Below the pieces are notes generated by a model. It saw only the letters and a list, made by a program, of their open reading frames with translations. It did no database searches and was not told where the DNA came from. From Pseudoalteromonas sp. R3 (GTDB lineage Bacteria; Pseudomonadota; Gammaproteobacteria; Enterobacterales; Alteromonadaceae): a DNA stretch of 64,000 nt. The DNA is taken from positions 1,264,533-1,328,532 of the forward strand of contig NZ_CP034834.1 in NCBI RefSeq assembly GCF_004014715.1, written 5' to 3'. This document shows, in pieces, positions 18,335 through 25,764 of the stretch. Within the stretch, counting starts at the first letter, position 1, and the number at the start of each line of letters is the position of its first letter. A program made the position numbers and the translations under genes.

Positions 18335-18625
18335 ATGAAATACTTATTGACCGTCCTGTTTACCCTGGTTTTTATCGGCGGCTGCACGTCAACTTCGCAG
18401 TCAGATCCTCAGATTAAAAACGGCTATGTTCAGATGCAATTCGATATTAACGAGCAAGGCAGGCCCGAGAACATCCGTATTATTGAGTCAAGTCACAATG
18501 GCTTATTTGACCAAGAAGCCATACGCTCACTAAAAGAATGGAAATATAACCCTAAAATTGAAAATGGCACACCCGTCAGGCAAACCAACCAAAAGGTGCA
18601 GCTGGACTTTGATATCAAAAATTAA
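18335..18625 (+). CDS. Small lipoprotein with TonB C-terminal-like domain
   Basis: 96 residues. The start LLTVLFTLVFIGGCTS is a lipoprotein signal with lipobox IGGC. The remainder (about residues 30-96) reads as a TonB C-terminal domain: VQMQFDINEQGRPENIRIIE, then FDQEAIRSLKEWKYNPK and a final strand KVQLDFDIK. It lacks the membrane anchor and proline-rich linker of TonB, so it is a stand-alone TonB-C fold on a lipid anchor. Its function is unknown; a structural or energy-transducer-related role in the envelope is only inferred. Confidence 0.8.
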   Translation: MKYLLTVLFTLVFIGGCTSTSQSDPQIKNGYVQMQFDINEQGRPENIRIIESSHNGLFDQEAIRSLKEWKYNPKIENGTPVRQTNQKVQLDFDIKN

Positions 18626-18646
18626 GCAGACAGTTCGTAAACGAGT

Positions 18647-18985
18647 TTATTTCGTTTTGTTCCGCGCATAGGCAATGCGACGCGCGGTTCTTCGTTTAGT
18701 GCCTATTTGGGATTTGACTTTCATCGGGCATAACAATGCAGCAATAGCGGCCAACAGTGGAGTTATTACAGCGCCCAACAAAATCAAGTCGACAGACCGT
18801 ATGGTAAAAGCAAAGATTGATACAAGCATAAGACTCAGGTTCATTGCGCCTGTTATCGTCCATAAAGCGCCTTTGTGAAGATAAAGTAGCGAACCACATA
18901 GTCTACAACGGACTTTTGTATCAAAGATGAGAAGCGATTTCTGCAGTGGAGAAATCCCATTTTGGGCACAATCAGGGCACTTCAT
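18647..18985 (-). CDS. Hypothetical membrane protein with zinc-ribbon N-terminus
   Basis: 112 residues. The N-terminus has two CxxC knuckles (MKCPDCAQ and VRCRLCGS) spaced as in a zinc ribbon. Two hydrophobic helices follow (TGAMNLSLMLVSIFAF, LILLGAVITPLLAAIAALL), and the protein ends with a basic tail (GTKRRTARRIAYARNKTK). This is the layout of small zinc-ribbon membrane proteins of unknown function. A repeat element abuts its 5' side: the start codon at 18985 is about 25 bases from the first terminal repeat, so the element may have replaced or contributed its promoter. Confidence 0.65.
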   Translation of the reverse strand: MKCPDCAQNGISPLQKSLLIFDTKVRCRLCGSLLYLHKGALWTITGAMNLSLMLVSIFAFTIRSVDLILLGAVITPLLAAIAALLCPMKVKSQIGTKRRTARRIAYARNKTK

Positions 18986-19011
18986 TCACAATTCCCATTG
19001 AGCAAGATGAG

Positions 19012-19177
19012 TAATACCAATTTGCTTAATTAAGAGTTCTATCTTGAGGCGAGAAAATATCGTCGATAATAAGGCAAAAATTTCGCTATTTAGTTGTTCT
19101 AAATTAGAAATTTTTAACACCGTTAGCGGCATTTTTGCTCCTTCAAATTGAACAGGTATTAAGTGAAATTGGTATAA
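19012..19177. mobile_element. MITE-like element with terminal inverted repeats
   Basis: About 165 bases bounded by TAATACCAATTT (left) and AAATTGGTATAA (right), imperfect inverted repeats that continue for about ten more bases (GCTTAATTA / TTAAGTG). The interior carries a short minus-strand reading frame (LEQLNSEIFALLSTIF...) with a good ribosome binding site but no known domain. From memory, closely similar elements recur in Pseudoalteromonas genomes; this was not checked. No transposase is encoded, so it would be a non-autonomous element. Confidence 0.65.
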
Positions 19178-19249
19178 GATATTACTTTGATTTAACAGCA
19201 ATTGATATGGGCGCTGAGCCCCGTTGCGTAAGCAGTTCGGGGCTTGTGC

Positions 19250-19852
19250 TTATTCGTCATTGAGTTCACTAAGCTGCTGTTCGACGCGCGCCAGCAAAGG
19301 TCCAAACCTTTTTTCGGCGGCGCGTTTATTCCAAAAGTAGATCCCCACCATGCCAAGCAGCACAATCAGGTAATACACTTGCATATGGCTCTCGAGTCGA
19401 ATTACTCCTTCATCATCCATATTGGCGCCCAGCGTGATCAGCATGACACTGACAAAAATGGGGGCTATATACCACCATACTATGCCCTCCAGGAGTTGTT
19501 TTTGCTGAGCCAGCCTTTGCTGTTCCTGAGCCAAATATGCCCGGATGCTGTCATCTTTGCAGGGTGAAGTTCGTCTGGCTTTAAGCAGTTTATAAGGGAT
19601 ATACAGGCTGGTCAGGATAGCCAGAACACAGCCTGAAGACTGGACCCAGTTTAAGCTGATTGTGAGGCCGTACAGCCAGACAGGAATAAGCAATAATGAA
19701 ATGGAGATTTCCATAAAATCGCGCACTTTAATATCTCGCTGATATTTCTTTGTTTTAGTCTTAAGCTCATCGATCTGCAATGCCAGTTTCGCTTCTGAGC
19801 TGCTGGTTTCAATTTGCTGTGCAAAGTTGTGCTTTAGATCATCCAGTTTCAT
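19250..19852 (-). CDS. Membrane protein overlapping an ECF sigma factor, possible anti-sigma factor
   Basis: 200 residues. It has an N-terminal coiled-coil-like cytoplasmic part (residues 1-45), two membrane helices (about 48-90), a charged Gln-rich helix (residues about 105-125, AQEQQRLAQQKQLLEG), two more membrane helices (about 125-175) and a C-terminal basic/acidic tail. Its start overlaps the stop of the ECF sigma gene by four bases, a sign of translational coupling. That position fits an anti-sigma factor that holds the sigma factor at the membrane, but no ZAS (HxxxCxxC) motif or known anti-sigma domain is visible. Confidence 0.7.
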   Translation of the reverse strand: MKLDDLKHNFAQQIETSSSEAKLALQIDELKTKTKKYQRDIKVRDFMEISISLLLIPVWLYGLTISLNWVQSSGCVLAILTSLYIPYKLLKARRTSPCKDDSIRAYLAQEQQRLAQQKQLLEGIVWWYIAPIFVSVMLITLGANMDDEGVIRLESHMQVYYLIVLLGMVGIYFWNKRAAEKRFGPLLARVEQQLSELNDE

Positions 19853-20337
19853 GACTCGTCTCCTACAAAGTTTTGTTCAAACTCACGTTTAATGCGCTTT
19901 ATTCGTGAGCGCACTGCGTTGTCACTTATCCCTAATACCTGTGCAATGTCTTCCGATTTCAGGCCATCCAGATACATCATCAGCACGCCGGCATCGATAT
20001 CACTGAGCTTATCCATAAACTGATTTAGAATATCGGCCTGACAGCCAGCCTGTTCAGCTTGAGGTTGCTGTTTGCTGTGCCTCGTAATGGATTGTTTAAT
20101 GTCATTATGTTTAATTCGGGTTTTAACAAAGGTGTTGGCCGTATTCAGCGCTACCTTATACACCCAGGTGCCGATGGAGGACTGCCCCGAAAAGCTTTCA
20201 TAACTGCGCCACAATTGCAGCAGGATCTCCTGATACATATCATCGCGCTCACTGGCTCCGCCATAGCGCTCAGCTATGTATCGGATCCGCCCGTCGTTGT
20301 CAGCGAGCATCTGTTTGAATGAATGTTGTGTGTTCAC
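19849..20337 (-). CDS. ECF-family RNA polymerase sigma factor
   Basis: 162 residues with both ECF regions. Sigma region 2 (residues about 10-75) includes RDDMYQEILLQLWRSYESF and the -10 recognition helix FSGQSSIGTWVYKVALNTA. Region 4 (about 105-155) has SDIDAGVLMMYLDGLKSEDI and the HTH AQVLGISDNAVRSRIKRIKR. It directs RNA polymerase to a small stress regulon, probably controlled by the overlapping membrane protein. ECF sigma factors normally autoregulate; I could not identify a target promoter with confidence. Confidence 0.9.
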   Translation of the reverse strand: MNTQHSFKQMLADNDGRIRYIAERYGGASERDDMYQEILLQLWRSYESFSGQSSIGTWVYKVALNTANTFVKTRIKHNDIKQSITRHSKQQPQAEQAGCQADILNQFMDKLSDIDAGVLMMYLDGLKSEDIAQVLGISDNAVRSRIKRIKREFEQNFVGDES

Positions 20338-20477
20338 TGTGTCCCTGCTTGTTGTTATTGATGATACTTAGTTAGTCGGCCACATGAGTGAAATGTGTCA
20401 CAGCTTGGCAAAAAAGATAAGTGAATTTGGCTAAAAGCAGGAAATGTGCAGGGTTGCGGTGGAGCATGATGATTTAC

Positions 20478-20502
20478 CAAAGCCCTGCCAGGAGGGCTTT
20501 GG
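20478..20502 (-). terminator. Hairpin downstream of the oligopeptidase gene
   Basis: CCAAAGCCCT/AGGGCTTTGG stem with a short loop (GCCAGG region), 14 bases after the stop at 20516. Only a weak T-stretch follows on the minus strand. Confidence 0.6.
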
Positions 20503-20515
20503 TATTAGTACGCGG

Positions 20516-22678
20516 TTACAGTTTGCCCTCAGCCAGGCCAATGATAAAGCCATAGCTCAGCGCTATATCGTTGATGCGCTTAAAGCGGCCCGACGCACCG
20601 CCGTGTCCGGCTTCCATATCGGTTTTTAACAGCAAGGTGTTGTCGTCTGTTTTATACTCGCGCAGCTTGGCTACCCATTTAGCTGGCTCAAAGTATTGTA
20701 CCTGAGAGTCATGCAGACCGGTTGTAACTAGCATGTTCGGGTAATTTTGAGCACTGACTTGATCATAAGGTGAGTAAGAGCGCATATAGTCAAAATAGAC
20801 TTTGTCATTCGGGTTACCCCATTCATCATACTCATTGGTTGTCAGCGGTAATGATTCATCCAGCATGGTATTGATCACGTCCACAAAGGGCACTGCAGAG
20901 TGAACGCCATGATACAGTTCAGGTTCCTGATTGATCACCGCGCCCATTAGCAGACCGCCAGCACTACCACCACGGGCGTACAAACGTTTTGCATCGCCAT
21001 AACCTGATTTAGTCAATGCCTTGGTGACGTCGATGAAGTCATTAAAGGTGTTTTTCTTATTGAGTTTTTTACCATCTTCATACCAAGGTCTGCCTAACGC
21101 CTGAGAGCCACGAATGTGGGCAATGGCATAAACAAAGCCCCGGTCCAGCAGGCTCAACGTACTGACTCGGAAGTAAGGGTCGCGAGTTGAACCGTAAGAA
21201 CCATAACCATATTGCAGCAGTGGATTGGTCCCATCTTTTTTGAACATGGCTTTTTTGTAAACCAGTGTGACGGGGACTTTCACGCCATCTCTGGCTGTAA
21301 TGAATAGACGCTCGGAAGCGTATTCATCGGCGTTGAAATCGCCCAGTACTTTGGTTTGCTTGCGCTGCGTTTTTTCCAGTGTATTCAGGTCGATATCATA
21401 GATGGTCTCAGGCGTAGTCATGCTCTCGTAGCTTACCCTGACAAAACTGCTGCCCAGCTCCTTGTTGCCAGTCATCTCTGCCATATAGGCCGGATCATTA
21501 AACGTCAGGGTTTTATGTGAGCGAGTTTTTAAATCAAGCACATTCAGAGTGCCTACACCTTCAACCCGTGATTGGTATACCAGATGATTGTCAAAAAGCT
21601 CAACGTCTTCCAGCTTGGCCTCAGGGTTGTGGGCAATGATGGTCTTCCATTTACGTTTATCCGACACCTCATCTTTGTGCGCTTTCATAAGCTTAAAGTT
21701 GACGGCATTGTCATTGGTATAAACAAAATAGTAGTCGCCCTGCTTGAGCACATTGTACTCATGCCCTTTGGTGCCAGGCAGCAGGCGATATGGCTTTGCT
21801 TGTTTGTTGTTGGCATCAATAACGGACAGACCCTTGGCTTCTGTGCTGTCGTGGACGATGTAAATTTCACTGCCGTCTTTGCTTCTTTCCAGGTAGGTGT
21901 AATAGGTATTGTCTTTTTCTTCATACACCAGCTCATCTTGTGACTGGTCCTGACCCAGCACGTGACGATACACCTGATAGCCGAGTAAGGTCACAGGGTC
22001 TTTCTTGATGTAATAAATACTGCGGTTGTCATTGCCCCACTGGATGCTGTCGGAGGCGCCTTCTAATTTGTCTGTGTAAACTTCTCCAGTTTCAAGGTTT
22101 TTCACACTGACCGTATATATGCGACGACTTAGCGTATCTTCTGCAAAGGCCATGAGCTTGCCGTCCGGGCTTACGCTTAGTGCACCCAGGCCGTAGTAAG
22201 CCTGGCCTTCAGCCCGCTCGTTGGCATCAAATAGTTGGGTAGCTTTGGTGCCGTCTGGGTTTTTACTGCGGTAGTAAATACGATATTCCTGATCGCCTTT
22301 TACTTCACTGAAGTAGTAATAGTCACCGCGTTTGTACGGCACACTGCGGTCATCCTTATCGATTTTATTTTTGATTTCTTCAAACAAGTCTTTGCGCAAT
22401 GACTCGATAGGAGCCAGCTTTGCATCTGCATAGCGGTTCTCCTGCTCAAGATGAGACAGCACTTTCTCTGAACTTCGGGTGTCGTCGCGTAACCAGTGAT
22501 AGTTATCAACCAGGTCATAACCATGGATCTGGGTGATGTGAGGAATTTTTTGTGCAACAGGAGGCTGAACTTGTTGCTGGCTTACTTGAGTGTCTGTGTT
22601 TTGTTCTGTCATAGTCTGGCTGCACGCGCTGGCCAGCATAATTGCACCTGCAATGGCGCTGAATTTGAGGGTTGTCAT
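20516..22678 (-). CDS. Prolyl oligopeptidase-family (S9A, oligopeptidase B-like) lipoprotein
   Basis: 720 residues. The ATG at 22678 has AAAAGGA at proper spacing, better than the ATG six codons upstream. The signal AIAGAIMLASACSQ has a lipobox (ASAC), so it is lipid-anchored, unlike cytoplasmic PtrB. An N-terminal propeller (about 60-440) starts with HGYDLVDNYHWLRDDTR, typical of S9A. The catalytic domain (about 450-720) has Ser in ARGGSAGG, NPLLQYGYGSYG at the oxyanion site, and His in EAGHGGASGRF. It cleaves short peptides after Arg/Lys or Pro; the acidic residues for basic P1 sites were not assessed. A hairpin follows. Confidence 0.92.
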   Translation of the reverse strand: MTTLKFSAIAGAIMLASACSQTMTEQNTDTQVSQQQVQPPVAQKIPHITQIHGYDLVDNYHWLRDDTRSSEKVLSHLEQENRYADAKLAPIESLRKDLFEEIKNKIDKDDRSVPYKRGDYYYFSEVKGDQEYRIYYRSKNPDGTKATQLFDANERAEGQAYYGLGALSVSPDGKLMAFAEDTLSRRIYTVSVKNLETGEVYTDKLEGASDSIQWGNDNRSIYYIKKDPVTLLGYQVYRHVLGQDQSQDELVYEEKDNTYYTYLERSKDGSEIYIVHDSTEAKGLSVIDANNKQAKPYRLLPGTKGHEYNVLKQGDYYFVYTNDNAVNFKLMKAHKDEVSDKRKWKTIIAHNPEAKLEDVELFDNHLVYQSRVEGVGTLNVLDLKTRSHKTLTFNDPAYMAEMTGNKELGSSFVRVSYESMTTPETIYDIDLNTLEKTQRKQTKVLGDFNADEYASERLFITARDGVKVPVTLVYKKAMFKKDGTNPLLQYGYGSYGSTRDPYFRVSTLSLLDRGFVYAIAHIRGSQALGRPWYEDGKKLNKKNTFNDFIDVTKALTKSGYGDAKRLYARGGSAGGLLMGAVINQEPELYHGVHSAVPFVDVINTMLDESLPLTTNEYDEWGNPNDKVYFDYMRSYSPYDQVSAQNYPNMLVTTGLHDSQVQYFEPAKWVAKLREYKTDDNTLLLKTDMEAGHGGASGRFKRINDIALSYGFIIGLAEGKL

Positions 22679-22881
22679 GTCTATCCTTTTTGACATTCGG
22701 GGTATGCCCGGTTGGTCAGTAAAATGAGTCGGTGCTCAAATGTGTTTAATTTGATTGTTGTCGGATTGTAATCTCATCTTTAACAAAAGTACAAAGGGCC
22801 TGAGATAAGTGGAGTGGTTTGGCGGGCAGGTGTAATAATTTGGCAAGGGCCAGCTCTGTGACGAGCTGGCATATCCTGATG

Positions 22882-23073
22882 TTAGCAGTTTTCGTTTTCT
22901 GCATTGAGGTTTTCTTTGGCTTTTTCACACAAGTCTTCGGCCTTGTTTTGTACATCTGTGATGGTCTCGTCAACGCGCTCGCCCGCGTCTTCTGCCGGGC
23001 CGTCAGAACAGCCAGCCAGGCCCAAAACAGTGATAAATAAAGTGGCTTGTAGTGCAGTAATCATGTTGTTCAT
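22882..23073 (-). CDS. Small lipoprotein with acidic helical tail
   Basis: 63 residues from the ATG at 23073 (AAGGAG upstream). The signal FITVLGLAGCSDG has a lipobox LAGC. The mature part is a charged helix (ERVDETITDVQNKAEDLCEK) ending NENC, with two cysteines. It is similar in kind to entericidin or YgdI-like small lipoproteins, but I cannot assign it to a family. It is the last gene of a minus-strand group with the DUF1328, DUF2383 and MscS genes. Confidence 0.75.
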   Translation of the reverse strand: MNNMITALQATLFITVLGLAGCSDGPAEDAGERVDETITDVQNKAEDLCEKAKENLNAENENC

Positions 23074-23115
23074 AATGTGCTCCTTAATCAATTCAATGAG
23101 GTTACTTGTGGCTTA

Positions 23116-23286
23116 CTATGCGTTTGGCTTTTTAATCACAGGCAGCACAAACGACAGCAAAACCAGGGCAATAAAAACAAAGAACAATATCTGTGCAATG
23201 CCTGCTGCGGCACCGGCGATACCACTAAAACCCAGAATGGCACTGATCAGTGCAAGTACTAAAAATCCGAGTGACCAACGTAACAT
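23116..23286 (-). CDS. DUF1328 family small membrane protein (YtjA-like)
   Basis: 56 residues from the ATG at 23286, with AGGAGG eight bases upstream. The sequence [20 protein letters not shown] then [18 protein letters not shown] is the classic DUF1328 pattern: two glycine/alanine-rich membrane helices. Members are often expressed in stress or stationary phase together with BON and DUF2383 proteins, as in this cluster. Its biochemical role is unknown. Confidence 0.92.
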   Translation of the reverse strand: MLRWSLGFLVLALISAILGFSGIAGAAAGIAQILFFVFIALVLLSFVLPVIKKPNA

Positions 23287-23357
23287 GTGAACCTCCTGTT
23301 TGTGTGTAATCAGGCAGGGCCTGTGCCCTGCGTTATCAAAGGTGCGACCGTGACGCC

Positions 23358-23804
23358 CTAAGCAGTCAGCTCCTGCAGCGTTTTCATTTCGTTGTGACAT
23401 GCTTGCATGCGAACCTGAACCTGCCTTAAGTCCTGAACACACTGAGGCGGCAATTGTTGCTCTAACGCATCGGCCACTTTTTCCAGCACCTTATCCTCTA
23501 CTTCTTCCAGCTGCGAGATGTAGGTGTGTGTTTTGTCAGTACTCAATACACCCAGCACCTTAGTGTAATGCTCACGCAGCGTGACCAGCATGTCAGAGTC
23601 AGTTTCGCGCTCGCCTTCGTCAATCAGCGCGTAGGTTTGCAATTTCGAAATTGCCTGAACCTTTTCCGTGATCATTTTGTTGAAAATGGCACTGATATGC
23701 TCGTCGTCCACTTTTTCTTTGGCATCTTTGTAAAATTCAACACCACCATTAAGCACCTTTACTAACTCCTTTAAAGGTTCCATATCGTAGTTTGAATGTG
23801 TCAT
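23358..23804 (-). CDS. DUF2383/PA2169-family four-helix-bundle protein
   Basis: 148 residues, almost all helical: [20 protein letters not shown] in the first helix, then [20 protein letters not shown] and [20 protein letters not shown], and a last helix [20 protein letters not shown]. This is the ferritin-like four-helix arrangement of the PA2169/DUF2383 family, found in stress-related clusters; its function is not established. The metal-ligand pattern of true ferritins is not obvious. It lies between the MscS and DUF1328 genes. Confidence 0.85.
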   Translation of the reverse strand: MTHSNYDMEPLKELVKVLNGGVEFYKDAKEKVDDEHISAIFNKMITEKVQAISKLQTYALIDEGERETDSDMLVTLREHYTKVLGVLSTDKTHTYISQLEEVEDKVLEKVADALEQQLPPQCVQDLRQVQVRMQACHNEMKTLQELTA

Positions 23805-23956
23805 AGTTAAACTCCTTACTTGATTGCTTAAGTTTGTTTGTTACTTTAACTAATGCATGGCCTATACCAGTTTTAAATTTGATTAATATCAATGCGTTGT
23901 GGGTTTTAAAGTAAACGGGCGATGCAAGCTTTACCTTGTGTCTGTAACTTTTACGC

Positions 23957-24901
23957 TTAACTACTGTGTACTTCTTTCTCACCTTGCTGTTTGTGTGTTC
24001 GCTGGCGCATGTTGATTTGCATGTCCTCCAGATTAGCACCGCCTTTGGCATTAAAATCCAGCGTACGTATAGGAAAGGGAATAAGAATATCGTTTTCTTC
24101 CAGGGTTCTGTGGATTGCAATAATGGCTTTGTGGCGCATCTGCATAAAGCCAATCTCACCGGGATAGTCAATCCAGAACCACACCAGCAGATTGACAGAG
24201 CTGTCGCCAAACCCACAGGCATACACATCCGTTTCGTGTTGTTTTATTACGCCATCCAGAGCATTTATTGCGTCCACAATGACAGATTCGGCCTGCTCAA
24301 TGTCATCGGCATAGGAGATCCCCACCTCAATTTCTATCCGACGAGTGGCCAGACGCGAGTAATTGATCAGCTCGTTTTTAAACAGGATCTTGTTAGGTAC
24401 TATGGCCAGCTGGCCATAAAAGTTCTCTATTAAGGTATTGCGCAGGTTAACCCGACGGACCGTGCCGAAGGTGTCACCGGCTTCCACGACATCGCCAACC
24501 CTAAAGGGTTTACGGATGCCCATTACGACCCCGGCAATCATATTTTCGGTCATATCCTGAAAGGCAAAACCGATTGCCAGGCCGATGATGCCGGCCCCGG
24601 CAAGTAACGAAGCTACCGCTTTTGACAGCCCCATAATATCCAGCGCGAAGAAAAAGCCGATTGCAACCAGGATCATGCGGCAGATCCCCGCAATCAGTCC
24701 GGCAATCTGGTTTGACTCAAATAAGCGTTTCAGCAAAGTCAGTAGCCAGCGTGCAAGGAGTTTAGACAGGAACACAAACACAATAAAAATGAGTGTTGCA
24801 ATGACCAGGTTGGGTAAATTCTTAATCGTCAGTTCGGCCCAGTGCACGAGCTTTTCATTGATGAGCGACCAGAAGTCTTGTGGGGTAAATGTAAATGACA
24901 T
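23957..24901 (-). CDS. Small-conductance mechanosensitive channel (MscS family)
   Basis: 314 residues from the ATG at 24901 (GGAGG upstream). Three membrane helices lie in residues about 20-120; the pore-lining TM3 has the expected Gly/Ala pattern (SLLAGAGIIGLAIGFAFQDM). The beta domain follows (GIRKPFRVGDVVEAGDTFGT, RNTLIENFYGQLAIVPN) and then the C-terminal alpha/beta vestibule domain. It opens on membrane tension to release solutes during osmotic downshock. The C-terminal extension is short and charged. It is the first gene of the stress-like minus-strand group. Confidence 0.93.
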   Translation of the reverse strand: MSFTFTPQDFWSLINEKLVHWAELTIKNLPNLVIATLIFIVFVFLSKLLARWLLTLLKRLFESNQIAGLIAGICRMILVAIGFFFALDIMGLSKAVASLLAGAGIIGLAIGFAFQDMTENMIAGVVMGIRKPFRVGDVVEAGDTFGTVRRVNLRNTLIENFYGQLAIVPNKILFKNELINYSRLATRRIEIEVGISYADDIEQAESVIVDAINALDGVIKQHETDVYACGFGDSSVNLLVWFWIDYPGEIGFMQMRHKAIIAIHRTLEENDILIPFPIRTLDFNAKGGANLEDMQINMRQRTHKQQGEKEVHSS

Positions 24902-25151
24902 AACGCCTCCTTTATATGTATCTGGTGATAGCAGCAGGGAGCGTGCCATTGGACTATATATTTAATTTCAATGGGTTAGTAAAAAGTGTGATGGTCTGTG
25001 TAGAATTTTCCAGTAAATAGTTCCACACCGGTATGTAAAATATACAGGCAAAAGGCTGGGGAATTATCTAACCATATGATTTTAAATGGCTAAATCGGTT
25101 GGCACGTAAGCTGCACCTGTCAAAGTGAACTCATCCACAAGGAGAATGATT

Positions 25152-25712
25152 ATGAAACGCACAATTCTAACACTTGCTTTTGCTACGGCTTTTTCAACTT
25201 CTGCGGTTAATGCTGCTGACAATCAGTGGGAAAAAGAGGCCAGCGACGCCTGGATAGACGGTAAAGCTGAAGCCACTTTGTTATTCAATGGCAACCTGAA
25301 TTCGTTCGACATCAACACAGATGTGAAAAACGGCGTGGTGGTCCTTACAGGTAAAGTAGACCACAGCGTTGATAAAAAACTGGCAACTGAGCTGTTGATC
25401 GGTATCGACGGTGTGAAAGAAGTAGACAACCGTTTAACGGTAGTACCAGAGGTACAGGATAAAGACGACGACGGCAATGCCGAGTCTGACTTTGTTGATG
25501 CCAAAATCGCGACAGTCATTAAAACCCGTCTGCTGTTTGATACTGACATCAGCGGTACCGACATCGACGTTGATGTCGACAATCAAACCGTCACGCTTAC
25601 CGGTGAAGTCGAGTCAGACGCCGAGAAGCAGCTGGTGGTAAATATTGCGACCAATGCAGACGATGTGAAACGCGTTAACAACAAGCTGACCGTTATTGAT
25701 GAACGCTCATAG
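25152..25712 (+). CDS. Periplasmic protein with two BON domains (OsmY-like)
   Basis: 186 residues with a signal peptide (LTLAFATAFSTSAVNA). Two BON domains follow: residues about 35-105 (NTDVKNGVVVLTGKVDHSVD, GVKEVDNRLTVV) and about 120-186 (DVDVDNQTVTLTGEVESDAE, DVKRVNNKLTVI). This is the domain organisation of OsmY, a periplasmic osmotic-stress protein thought to bind phospholipids or act as a chaperone. Start at 25152 rather than 25146 because the AGGAG is then correctly spaced. A terminator follows at 25740. Confidence 0.9.
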   Translation: MKRTILTLAFATAFSTSAVNAADNQWEKEASDAWIDGKAEATLLFNGNLNSFDINTDVKNGVVVLTGKVDHSVDKKLATELLIGIDGVKEVDNRLTVVPEVQDKDDDGNAESDFVDAKIATVIKTRLLFDTDISGTDIDVDVDNQTVTLTGEVESDAEKQLVVNIATNADDVKRVNNKLTVIDERS

Positions 25713-25739
25713 AGCAACACAGTTACTCCGTTGACTTTT

Positions 25740-25764
25740 AGGCACGCTTAGCGTGCCTTTTTTA
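25740..25764. terminator. Terminator between BON gene and hybrid kinase gene
   Basis: AGGCACGC/GCGTGCCT stem with a 3-base loop followed by TTTTTT on the plus strand. It touches the stop codon of the convergent hybrid kinase gene. Confidence 0.85.

Noticed and set aside
18986..19201. 71-codon minus-strand frame inside the MITE-like element
   Set aside because: It is set by the repeat sequence itself and extends into flanking DNA; I treat it as part of the element, not a gene.
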